Positions 24,167 through 30,449 of a stretch of DNA of 30,449 nt are shown in pieces. Each line of letters starts with the position of its first letter. Position 1 is the stretch's first letter. Under the pieces are notes generated by a model. That model was not told the origin of the DNA, searched no databases, and saw only the letters and a list, made by a program, of their open reading frames with translations. The translations under genes were made by a program, and so were the position numbers. This DNA is from UBA3305 sp002373555 (GTDB lineage Bacteria; Bacillota; Clostridia; Lachnospirales; Lachnospiraceae): assembly GCA_946612455.1 (NCBI GenBank), contig CAMOER010000031.1:1-30449 (forward strand), given 5' to 3'.

Positions 24167-24730
24167 ATGAAAAACTATTTGCTGACTGCAATCGCGCTTT
24201 TTGTGATGCTTCCGTTATTTGCTGCTTCGGAAGTCCGTGCCGATAATCCGGCAGAGGTGCCGAAGAGCGGGTGGGTCACCGAGAATAAACAGACGTATTA
24301 TTATAAAGAAGGAAAAGCCGTTAAAGGCTGGCAGAAAATTAAGAAGAAATGGTATTTCTTCAATAAGAAAACTAAAGTGCTTGCAAAAAATACGATTGCC
24401 GGAGACAAATCCGGAGGATATTACTATGTGGATCAGGACGGCGTCCGCTGCAAGGATAAGACAATGAAGCTCGCCGTGGCCTTTGTCCGGAAGCATTCAA
24501 AAGCAAAAGACGATCCGGAGAAGCGTCTGTATTCCTGCTTCACGTATTTTGTGAAAAAATTCCGATACCGGAGCGGCGGACTGAAGGTGTCTGCAAAAGA
24601 TCTGCCGGCCTATGCAAAGGAGTTCCTTGGTCAGAAACAGGGGAACTGCTACCGCGGGGCAGCGGCTCTGGCATACTGTGCGAAAGCGCTCGGGTTCAGC
24701 GCCCGGATCGGCGTCGGCGGCAAGACGAAA
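24167..24730 (+). pseudogene. Truncated paralogue of the transglutaminase-like secreted protein
   Basis: ATG 24167 follows GAGGGGG and opens a signal peptide (KNYLLTAIALFVMLPLFAASEVRA), the same repeat segment (GWQKIKKKWYFFNKKTK) and the same Cys block (GNCYRGAAALAYCAKALG). Homology to the upstream copy ends after RIGVG at about 24720, and within ten bases the sequence becomes the purC terminator. The part that carries the catalytic His and Asp is missing. The frame stays open to 25030, but that stretch is antisense to purC and has no relation to the family. This is a 3'-deleted duplicate that may still be transcribed. Confidence 0.82.
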
Positions 24731-24763
24731 AAACAGGGGAGAGGCTTAAAGCCTCTTCCCTGT
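24728..24763 (-). terminator. Terminator of purC, overlapping its stop codon
   Basis: On the minus strand a 14-bp stem (ACAGGGAAGAGGCT / AGCCTCTCCCCTGT, one G-U pair) with a 3-base loop is followed by six T. The purC TAA lies inside the hairpin, and the left limit coincides with the truncation point of the neighbouring paralogue. Confidence 0.88.
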
Positions 24764-25615
24764 CAGCATTTCATAGGCCTGGAGATATTTGTCGATGGTC
24801 TTGTCCACGATCTCCTGCGGAAGCTTCCAGTTGTGTCCCTCGTTCGCCTTCAGCCAGTCTCTTGCGAACTGCTTGTCGAAGGAGCTCTGGCTGCGGCCGG
24901 GCTCATATTCGTCTGCCGGCCAGAATCTGGAACTGTCGGGCGTCAGCATTTCGTCGCCGATCACGAGCTGTCCGTTCTCATCCAGACCGAATTCAAACTT
25001 GGTGTCTGCAATGATGATGCCGCGGCTTAAAGCATAGTCCGCACATTTCTTATACATTGCGATCGAAGCGTCGCGGAGCGCGGTCGCGTATTCCTCGCCT
25101 TTTCCGGGAAAAAGCTTCTCCAGATGGACGATGCTCTGCTCGTAGGAGATATTCTCGTCATGGTCGCCGATCTCGGCCTTCGTGCTGGGCGTATAGATCG
25201 GCTCCGGCAGCTTGTCGGATTCTCTTAAGCCCTCGGGAAGCCGGATCCCGCAGACAGTGCCGTCTTTCTGATAGCTGGCCCATCCGCTGCCGGTGATATA
25301 ACCTCTGACGATGCACTCGACAGGGAGCATGGTCAGTTTTCTGACCAGCATCGAGTTGCCGTCAAAGCGCGGTTTACGGAAGAATTCCGGCATATCGTTC
25401 ACATCGGTCGAGAGCATGTGGTTCGGAAGGATGTCCTTCGTCATGTCGAACCAGAAACGGCTCATCTGCGTGAGCACGGTGCCCTTCTTCGTAACGGTAT
25501 TATCGAGTATCACATCAAAACAGCTGATCCTGTCAGTCGCCACAAGGATCAGGGAATCGCCGATATCATAGATCTCACGGACTTTTCCTTCTTTTACCGG
25601 TGCGTATTCTTTCAT
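24746..25615 (-). CDS. purC: SAICAR synthetase (purine biosynthesis), long form
   Basis: This enzyme joins aspartate to CAIR with ATP to make SAICAR in purine synthesis. The 289-residue protein is the longer type (many bacterial PurC have about 240 residues). It carries KEGKVREIYD at the N-terminus, ATDRISCFD, the signature VECIVRGYITGSGW, TPSTKAEIGDHDENIS, and IIADTKFEFG with GDEMLTPDSSRFW at the active site. ATG 25615 follows GGAGG by six bases; an in-frame upstream extension lacks family similarity. It is monocistronic and no other pur genes are in the window. Confidence 0.97.
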   Translation of the reverse strand: MKEYAPVKEGKVREIYDIGDSLILVATDRISCFDVILDNTVTKKGTVLTQMSRFWFDMTKDILPNHMLSTDVNDMPEFFRKPRFDGNSMLVRKLTMLPVECIVRGYITGSGWASYQKDGTVCGIRLPEGLRESDKLPEPIYTPSTKAEIGDHDENISYEQSIVHLEKLFPGKGEEYATALRDASIAMYKKCADYALSRGIIIADTKFEFGLDENGQLVIGDEMLTPDSSRFWPADEYEPGRSQSSFDKQFARDWLKANEGHNWKLPQEIVDKTIDKYLQAYEMLTGKRL

Positions 25616-25666
25616 TGCAGTCCTCCAAATAGACGGGCGGAAGCCCGGTGCGGAATTTACTTTGTT

Positions 25667-25695
25667 AGAGTAGCAGAATTCCGTCAAACAATCAA
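25667..25695 (-). promoter_or_regulatory. Probable promoter of purC
   Basis: On the minus strand: TTGATT (25695-25690), a 17-base spacer, and TACTCT (25672-25667). The -35 is good and the -10 moderate. No purine riboswitch or clear PurR site was recognised in the 50-base leader. Confidence 0.5.
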
Positions 25696-25755
25696 GAGCA
25701 GAAGATCGTCCCGCGCTTCTCTACCGGCAGTTCACAAAAATATTTCCAAAAACAC

Positions 25756-25784
25756 TTGCAATAAACCGGCCGATAACAGATAAT
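25756..25784 (+). promoter_or_regulatory. Probable promoter of rubrerythrin
   Basis: TTGCAA (25756-25761), a 17-base spacer, and GATAAT (25779-25784). The start would be near 25791, within the dyad described next. Confidence 0.6.
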
Positions 25785-25788
25785 GGAT

Positions 25789-25817
25789 GATGTAATCAAT
25801 TTAATTCGGATTACGTC
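25789..25817 (+). promoter_or_regulatory. Operator-like dyad at the rubrerythrin transcription start
   Basis: GATGTAATC (25789-25797) and GATTACGTC (25809-25817) are inverted copies with one T/G mismatch and an 11-base AT-rich spacer. It begins five bases after the -10 box, where a repressor would block initiation. It does not match the PerR or Rex consensus as I know them. As RNA it would be a weak hairpin. Confidence 0.5.
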
Positions 25818-25844
25818 AGACTACTTTGTAAAGGAGATTTTAAT

Positions 25845-26393
25845 ATGGCTAAATGGGTATGTCAGGTATGTGGTTATGTGTATGAAGGAGATGCTGCTCC
25901 CGAAGCATGTCCGATCTGTAAGGCACCGGCCTCCAAATTCACAAAACAGGAAGAAGGAGAGATGACCTGGGCTGCAGAGCATGTCGTAGGCGTTGCACAG
26001 GGCGCACCGGAAGATATCATCGACGGACTGCGCGAGAACTTCACTGGAGAATGTTCTGAGGTCGGCATGTATCTTGCCATGAGCCGTGTTGCTTACCGCG
26101 AAGGCTATCCGGAGATCGGAGAATACTGGAAGACGGCTGCTTTTGAAGAGGCCGAGCATGCCGCGAAGTTCGCGGAACTTCTCGGAGAAGTCCTCACCGA
26201 CAGCACGAAGAAAAATCTTGCGATGCGCGTGGATGCCGAGAATGGCGCTACAGCCGGAAAGACCGAACTGGCAAAGAAGGCGAAAGCACTGGGTCTGGAT
26301 GCGATTCATGATACCGTCCATGAGATGGCAAGGGATGAGGCCAGACACGGCAAAGCCTTTGCGGGTCTTCTGAAGAGATATTTCGGAGAATAA
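25845..26393 (+). CDS. Rubrerythrin with N-terminal rubredoxin domain (reverse type)
   Basis: This is a peroxide-reducing protein of anaerobes. The 182-residue chain has the rubredoxin domain first (Cys 6, 9, 22, 25 in CQVCGYVYEGDAAPEACPIC), then a ferritin-like four-helix diiron domain with EEAEH and EARHG metal-ligand motifs. Classical rubrerythrin has the opposite order; the reverse order is known in clostridia, where it acts as an NADH-dependent peroxidase. It is preceded by AAAGGAG. The feoAB gene follows after a hairpin; the iron link is suggestive only. Confidence 0.93.
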   Translation: MAKWVCQVCGYVYEGDAAPEACPICKAPASKFTKQEEGEMTWAAEHVVGVAQGAPEDIIDGLRENFTGECSEVGMYLAMSRVAYREGYPEIGEYWKTAAFEEAEHAAKFAELLGEVLTDSTKKNLAMRVDAENGATAGKTELAKKAKALGLDAIHDTVHEMARDEARHGKAFAGLLKRYFGE

Positions 26394-26425
26394 TTCTTAA
26401 ATCGGATGCATTCATAGGAATCACC

Positions 26426-26453
26426 AGGGAGTGCGGAGCGTTCCGCACTCCTT
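26426..26453 (+). terminator. Hairpin between rubrerythrin and feoAB
   Basis: A 12-bp stem (AGGGAGTGCGGA / TTCCGCACTCCTT region, one G-U pair) with a 4-base loop is followed by GATTGTGTG and not by a T-run. It is a moderate terminator or attenuator; no convincing separate feoAB promoter was found after it. Confidence 0.6.
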
Positions 26454-26510
26454 GATTGTGTGTCGGAACAAATATCTCTACAATATGAAACTACAGAGGA
26501 ATCAGCAGTT

Positions 26511-28886
26511 ATGACAATCAGAGATCTTGCGATCGGGCAGTCTGCAAGGATCCTTTCGGTCGGCGGTGAAGGCGCACTGCGGCAGCATTTCCTGGATATG
26601 GGCGTCATTCCGGGTGCGGAAGTCACGCTGATCAGGCTTGCGCCGATGGGCGATCCGATGGAGATCCGCATCCACGGGTATGAACTTACTCTCCGGCTGG
26701 CCGACGCGGAGAAAATAGAAATCAGCCTGACAGAGAAAACAGAGGACAGGCGGCCCACTCGTTCCGGTACGGAAAGCGGCCGGAAGAACAGCGGCAGAGA
26801 GATCGAACATCCCGGTCTGGGGGAAGAGGGCAGATTTCATCCGAAGGGAACCGGTCATCCGCTCCCGGACGATACGCTTCTGACTTTTGCGCTGGTCGGA
26901 AATCAGAACAGCGGTAAAACAACACTTTTCAATCAGCTGACCGGTGCGAACCAGCATGTGGGAAATTTCCCCGGCGTTACGGTGGACCGTAAGGACGGTG
27001 TGATCAGAGGACAGAGCAATACTTCGATCACAGACCTGCCGGGCATCTATTCGATGTCGCCGTATTCGAGCGAGGAACTGGTCAGCCGTGATTTTGTTTT
27101 GAAGGACAGGCCGAAGGCGATCATCAATATCGTGGATGCGACCAATATTGAACGCAATCTGTATCTGACGATGCAGCTTCTGGAGATGAACATCCCGATG
27201 GTCGTCGCACTCAACATGATGGACGAGCTGCACGGGAACGGCGGCTCGGTGGATATCAACCTCATGGAGAATATGCTCGGCGTTCCGGTCGTGCCGATCT
27301 CCGCGGTCAAGAACCATGGCGTGGACGAACTGGTCCGCCATGCTGTTCACATCGCGCATTATCAGGAAAAACCGCTCCGGCAGGATTTCTGCGGTACGGA
27401 AGACCACGGCGGTGCTGTGCACAGATGCATCCATGCCGTGATCCATCTGATCGAGGACCATGCGGAGAGAGCCGGACTGCCGGTCCGTTTTGCCGCGTCC
27501 AAGATCATTGAAGGCGATCAGCTGATCCTCGACCAGCTCGGCCTGGATCAGAACGAGAAAGAGATGCTGGAGCATATCGTTCTGCAGATGGAGAAGGAGA
27601 GAGGGCTGGACTGCAGCGCAGCCATGGCGGATATGCGGTTCGCTTTTATCGGAAAGGTCTGCGACGCCTGTGTGACCAGGCCGCATGAGAGCCGGGAGCA
27701 TAAAAGGAGCCAGCGGATCGACAGCATCCTCACGGGAAAATATACCGCGATCCCGGTGTTCATCGGCGTCATGGCGCTGGTATTCTTCCTGACGTTCAAT
27801 GTGATCGGCCTGTTCCTGCAGGAGCTTCTGGAGGCCGGCATCGGTGCGTTGAGCGATTATGCAGATGCTGCGCTGACGGCAGCGGGCGTGAATGAAGCGA
27901 TCCACAGCCTGATCATCGGCGGGATCTTTGAGGGCGTCGGAAGCGTACTGAGCTTTCTGCCGATCATCGTGACCATGTTTTTCTTCCTGTCCATCCTGGA
28001 AGACAGCGGTTATGTGGCGAGAGTGGCGTTTTTCATGGACAAGCTGCTCCGGAGGATCGGTCTGTCCGGCCGCAGCATCGTGCCGATGCTGATCGGCTTC
28101 GGCTGCACGGTCCCGGCGGTCATGTCCACCAGGACGCTGCCGAGTGACCGCGACCGCAGGATGACGATCCTGCTGACGCCGTTCATGAGCTGCACGGCCA
28201 AGCTGCCGATCTATTCCTTCTTTGTGGCGGCATTTTTCCCGGAGAAAGGATGGCTGGTCATCACGGCGCTGTATTTTACAGGCATCGTTTTCGGGATCCT
28301 CGCAGCCATGCTTTACAAGCGGACGCTCTTTGCCGGAGATGCCGTGCCTTTCGTCATGGAACTGCCGAACTACCGGATGCCGGGTCTTCGAAATGTGCTG
28401 CAGCTGCTCTGGGAAAAGGCGAAAGATTTTCTGCAGCGCGCATTTTCCGTGATCCTGATCGCGACGGTCGTCGTATGGTTCCTGAAAAGCTTTGATTTCC
28501 ACTTCAACCTGGTCGCGGATGAACAGGGAAGCATCCTGGCGTATCTTGCAGGCATGATCGCTCCGCTGCTGCAGCCGCTGGGACTCGGCGACTGGAAGAT
28601 CTGCACTTCGCTGATCTCCGGATTCATGGCGAAGGAGAGCGTGGTCTCCGTGCTGGAAGTCCTCTTTGAAGGAAACGGCGGTGTCGGTGCCGCCATGTCT
28701 GCGCTGTCGGCGGGATGCCTGCTGGTCTTTTCGCTTCTGTATACGCCCTGTGTCGCAGCCGTTGCTTCCATCAAACGGGAGCTCGGCGGGAAATGGGCTG
28801 TCGGCGTCGTCCTGTGGCAGTGCGTCGTTGCGTGGATCGCCGCTTTCCTGCTCCGGCTGACCGGGATGCTTCTGGGATTCGCGTAA
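26511..28886 (+). CDS. feoB: Ferrous iron transporter, FeoA-FeoB fusion
   Basis: This protein imports Fe2+ across the cytoplasmic membrane. The 791-residue chain starts with a complete FeoA (SH3-like) domain, residues 1-72 (IRDLAIGQSARI, LDMGVIPGAEV), then a charged linker (73-122). The FeoB G domain follows with GNQNSGKT (130-137), T157, DLPG (175-178), NMMD (235-238) and SAVK (264-267). The membrane domain has two gate repeats with GFGCTVPAVMSTRT and SCTAKLPIYSFF, whose cysteines are conserved in FeoB. ATG 26511 fits the FeoA start, with GAGGA ten bases upstream; an earlier in-frame GTG at 26460 overlaps hairpin-flanking DNA. A Cys-rich peptide gene follows after 13 bases. Confidence 0.95.
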   Translation: MTIRDLAIGQSARILSVGGEGALRQHFLDMGVIPGAEVTLIRLAPMGDPMEIRIHGYELTLRLADAEKIEISLTEKTEDRRPTRSGTESGRKNSGREIEHPGLGEEGRFHPKGTGHPLPDDTLLTFALVGNQNSGKTTLFNQLTGANQHVGNFPGVTVDRKDGVIRGQSNTSITDLPGIYSMSPYSSEELVSRDFVLKDRPKAIINIVDATNIERNLYLTMQLLEMNIPMVVALNMMDELHGNGGSVDINLMENMLGVPVVPISAVKNHGVDELVRHAVHIAHYQEKPLRQDFCGTEDHGGAVHRCIHAVIHLIEDHAERAGLPVRFAASKIIEGDQLILDQLGLDQNEKEMLEHIVLQMEKERGLDCSAAMADMRFAFIGKVCDACVTRPHESREHKRSQRIDSILTGKYTAIPVFIGVMALVFFLTFNVIGLFLQELLEAGIGALSDYADAALTAAGVNEAIHSLIIGGIFEGVGSVLSFLPIIVTMFFFLSILEDSGYVARVAFFMDKLLRRIGLSGRSIVPMLIGFGCTVPAVMSTRTLPSDRDRRMTILLTPFMSCTAKLPIYSFFVAAFFPEKGWLVITALYFTGIVFGILAAMLYKRTLFAGDAVPFVMELPNYRMPGLRNVLQLLWEKAKDFLQRAFSVILIATVVVWFLKSFDFHFNLVADEQGSILAYLAGMIAPLLQPLGLGDWKICTSLISGFMAKESVVSVLEVLFEGNGGVGAAMSALSAGCLLVFSLLYTPCVAAVASIKRELGGKWAVGVVLWQCVVAWIAAFLLRLTGMLLGFA

Positions 28887-28899
28887 AGGAGACGGACAG

Positions 28900-29031
28900 A
28901 TGAGTACGGTAGATGTTTTGCTTGTGATCGGGATCGCAGCAGTGATCGCGTTCGCCGTGTATCTGATGATAAAAAGAAGCCGCCGGGGCGGATGCTCCGG
29001 CGACTGCGGAAGGTGTTCAGGCTGTCACTGA
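28900..29031 (+). CDS. FeoB-associated Cys-rich membrane peptide
   Basis: This 43-residue peptide has one N-terminal membrane helix (VDVLLVIGIAAVIAFAVYLM), then a short basic tail KRSRRGG and four cysteines (32, 36, 39, 42) in CSGDCGRCSGC. It matches the small FeoB-associated family (PF12669) found right after feoB in Firmicutes. The Cys tail may bind or pass iron; this is not proven. AAAGGAG overlapping the feoB stop lies nine bases before the ATG. Its last seven bases overlap the 3' end of the convergent reductase gene. Confidence 0.88.
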   Translation: MSTVDVLLVIGIAAVIAFAVYLMIKRSRRGGCSGDCGRCSGCH

Positions 29032-30212
29032 CCGGCCTGTATACGTTTTCTTTCTTCCTCGCGCTGCCGGCAGACTTCTGCCCAGTTCGGGGATTTTTTG
29101 ATCAGTTCCGGCAGTTCGGCCATGGCGGCGGGGATATCGATCCCCTGCGGACATACCGCGGAACAGGCACCGCATCCGATACAGGCGGACGGCTGTTTCT
29201 CCGGCGGAATGGCATCGAACTGCATCGCGATGACCATGTTCGAGCCGGAATATTTCAGATCGTTATAGGCATGGATCAGCATCGGGATATCCAGTTCCAT
29301 CGGGCAGCCGTCGCAGCAGTAGCGGCATCTCGTGCAGGGAAGCGCATCCTGCATTTCTTCGGCCAGCTTCTCCAGCAGGGCTTTTTCACCGGCTGTCTGC
29401 GGAAGATCCGTGGAAAATGTCCGGATGTTGTCCGTAAGTTGCGGCAGATCGGACATGCCGGAGAGTACGACCCTGACATTCGGCAGATTCATCAGATACC
29501 GGAAGGACCAGGATGCACAGCTCTCGTCCGGACGGAGCGCTTTCAGCTGTCTGTCCGCTTCTTCCGGGAGACTGGCAAGCTTTCCGCCGCGCAGCGGCTC
29601 CATGATGACGAGCGGAAGACCGAGTTCCTCAAGCATTTTGTATTTGACATCGCCCTGCTGCAGCGACCAGTCCATGTAATTGAGCTGGATCTGGCAGAAG
29701 TCCATGCTGCCGTCCGTATATTCCAGGAACTTTTTCAGCGTATCCGGCCGCGCATGTGTGGAGAAGCCGAGATGCCTGATCTTTCCCAGCCGTTTCTGCT
29801 CCTTGCAGAACGCCAGGATATTCCAGCGCGGATCCATATAGGTGTCCACGGAATTCTCGTACACATTGTGCAGGAGGTAGAAATCGAAGTAATCGGTGCC
29901 GCAGCGCTCGAGCTGTTCGGCGAAGATCGCCTCGCAGTCATAGGAATCCGCGATCACATGGCCGGGGAACTTGTTCGCGAGATAATAGCTGTCCCGCGGG
30001 TATTTCGAAAGCGCATCCCGCAGTGCGGTCTCACTGAAACCGGAGTGATAGACATAAGCTGTGTCATAGTAGTTGATCCCGTTCGCCATCGAACAGTCGA
30101 TCATCTGCTGCAGGAGGTCCGTATCGATCCGGCCGTCCTCCCGGAGGGGAAGACGCATGGCGCCGAAGCCGAGACGCGATACTTTTTCGCCGAGAAGATC
30201 ATTGGTAAACAT
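29025..30212 (-). CDS. Aldo/keto reductase with C-terminal 2x[4Fe-4S] ferredoxin domain
   Basis: The 395-residue protein has an aldo/keto reductase barrel (1-280) with the catalytic tetrad D50, Y55, K81 and H115 (NYYDTAYVYHSG, LANKFPGH, FYLLHN). The C-terminal domain has two iron-sulfur motifs, C293-C296-C299-C303 (CTRCRYCCDGC, with an extra Cys300) and C344-C347-C350-C354 (CIGCGACSAVCP). The family is common in anaerobes and probably couples NAD(P)H or ferredoxin electrons to a carbonyl substrate, which is unknown. ATG follows AAAGGAG. It has its own promoter; its 3' end overlaps the Feo peptide gene by seven bases. Confidence 0.93.
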   Translation of the reverse strand: MFTNDLLGEKVSRLGFGAMRLPLREDGRIDTDLLQQMIDCSMANGINYYDTAYVYHSGFSETALRDALSKYPRDSYYLANKFPGHVIADSYDCEAIFAEQLERCGTDYFDFYLLHNVYENSVDTYMDPRWNILAFCKEQKRLGKIRHLGFSTHARPDTLKKFLEYTDGSMDFCQIQLNYMDWSLQQGDVKYKMLEELGLPLVIMEPLRGGKLASLPEEADRQLKALRPDESCASWSFRYLMNLPNVRVVLSGMSDLPQLTDNIRTFSTDLPQTAGEKALLEKLAEEMQDALPCTRCRYCCDGCPMELDIPMLIHAYNDLKYSGSNMVIAMQFDAIPPEKQPSACIGCGACSAVCPQGIDIPAAMAELPELIKKSPNWAEVCRQREEERKRIQAGQ

Positions 30213-30252
30213 TCAGATCCCGCTCCTTTCCAAAACCGTTTTTCATGAAAAA

Positions 30253-30281
30253 AGTATATCAGAAAAATTCCCTCTTGACAA
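30253..30281 (-). promoter_or_regulatory. Promoter of the aldo/keto reductase gene
   Basis: On the minus strand: TTGTCA (30281-30276), a 17-base spacer, and TATACT (30258-30253). Its -35 box lies on the same bases as the -35 box of the divergent tRNA promoter. Confidence 0.8.
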
Positions 30282-30304
30282 ACCGTATGTTTTCGGCTTA
30301 TACT
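30275..30304 (+). promoter_or_regulatory. Promoter of the tRNA-Pro/tRNA-Glu genes
   Basis: A perfect TTGACA (30275-30280), an 18-base spacer, and TATACT (30299-30304), six to seven bases before a likely start and 13 bases before the mature tRNA-Pro. Confidence 0.85.
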
Positions 30305-30317
30305 CTTACGTGCGCAT

Positions 30318-30391
30318 CGAGGCGTGGCTCAGTTTGGTAGAGCGCTGCGTTCGGGACGCAGAGGCCGCAGGTTCAAATCCTGTCGCCTCGA
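30318..30391 (+). tRNA. tRNA-Pro (anticodon CGG)
   Basis: A 74-base cloverleaf: acceptor CGAGGCG / CGCCTCG with discriminator A, D-arm GGCTCAGTTTGGTAGAGC, anticodon stem CTGCG / CGCAG around loop TTCGGGA (anticodon 30352-30354) and T-loop GTTCAAATC. CCA is not encoded. It reads the CCG codon. Confidence 0.96.
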
Positions 30392-30394
30392 TCC

Positions 30395-30449
30395 GGCTCA
30401 TTGGTCAAGCGGTTAAGACGCCGCCCTCTCACGGCGGAAACAGCGGTTC
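30395..30449 (+). tRNA. tRNA-Glu (anticodon CTC), cut by the window end
   Basis: The gene starts three bases after tRNA-Pro: GGCTCAT acceptor strand, D-arm with GGTCAAGCGGTTAAGAC, and anticodon stem CCGCC / GGCGG around loop CTCTCAC (anticodon CTC, codon GAG). The sequence ends in the T-arm (GCGGTTC). The remaining ~20 bases lie outside. Confidence 0.93.

Noticed and set aside
24731..25030. Continuation of the truncated transglutaminase-like frame into purC antisense
   Set aside because: The frame is open by chance; the sequence is the complement of conserved purC codons and its terminator, with no family similarity.
26452..26484. Separate promoter for feoAB (TTGATT near 26452)
   Set aside because: No -10 box occurs at 16-18 bases; TACAAT at 26479 is 21 bases away. 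The call was too weak to list.

Overview
The window looks like chromosome of an anaerobic Firmicute, most likely a Lachnospiraceae-type clostridium. The reasons are a T-box-controlled thrS, a ruvAB-zapA-U32-ftsW-PBP cluster, a gap-pgk-tpiA-gpmI glycolytic cluster, a rubredoxin-first rubrerythrin, a FeoA-FeoB fusion with a small Cys-rich partner, and a ferredoxin-tailed aldo/keto reductase. Coding DNA is fairly GC-rich and promoter regions are AT-rich with good sigma-A-like boxes. Nothing looks like a prophage, integron, CRISPR array or intact transposon. Genus was not determined.

Layout. (1) 1-2155, minus strand: thrS (short form without the TGS domain) behind a T-box leader and a strong promoter. 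(2) 2196-4177: a YitT-family membrane gene broken by an in-frame TAG, facing a convergent AIM24-family gene. (3) 4257-11466: a probable seven-gene operon, ruvA, ruvB, zapA, two U32-type proteins, ftsW (SEDS glycosyltransferase) and its class B PBP, joined by short gaps or overlaps and including a 164-bp ftsW/PBP overlap. (4) 11468-11544: a near-perfect 77-bp palindrome filling the gap to a convergent PHP phosphatase gene. (5) 12549-17454: gap with its own terminator, then pgk-tpiA-gpmI with intercistronic hairpins. (6) 17572-23206: a DUF3798 lipoprotein, an RbsA-like double ATPase and two BPD_transp_2 permeases, forming an ABC importer whose substrate cannot be read from the sequence. (7) 23219-24763: two tandem secreted proteins with cell-wall-binding-like repeats and a transglutaminase-like domain. 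The second copy is truncated against the purC terminator. (8) purC (minus), rubrerythrin, feoAB and a FeoB-associated Cys-rich peptide. (9) A 2x[4Fe-4S] aldo/keto reductase (minus), with a divergent promoter for tRNA-Pro(CGG) and tRNA-Glu(CTC). The tRNA-Glu gene runs off the window.

How the genes work together: region 3 couples recombination repair with septal peptidoglycan synthesis (ZapA, FtsW, PBP). Region 5 covers glyceraldehyde-3-phosphate to 2-phosphoglycerate. Region 6 is a complete importer with a promoter, a post-lipoprotein hairpin that probably lowers downstream expression, and a terminator. Region 8 combines peroxide defence and ferrous iron uptake, which suits an anaerobe. The least explained parts are the DUF3798 transporter, the palindrome, the ftsW/PBP overlap and the broken yitT gene.
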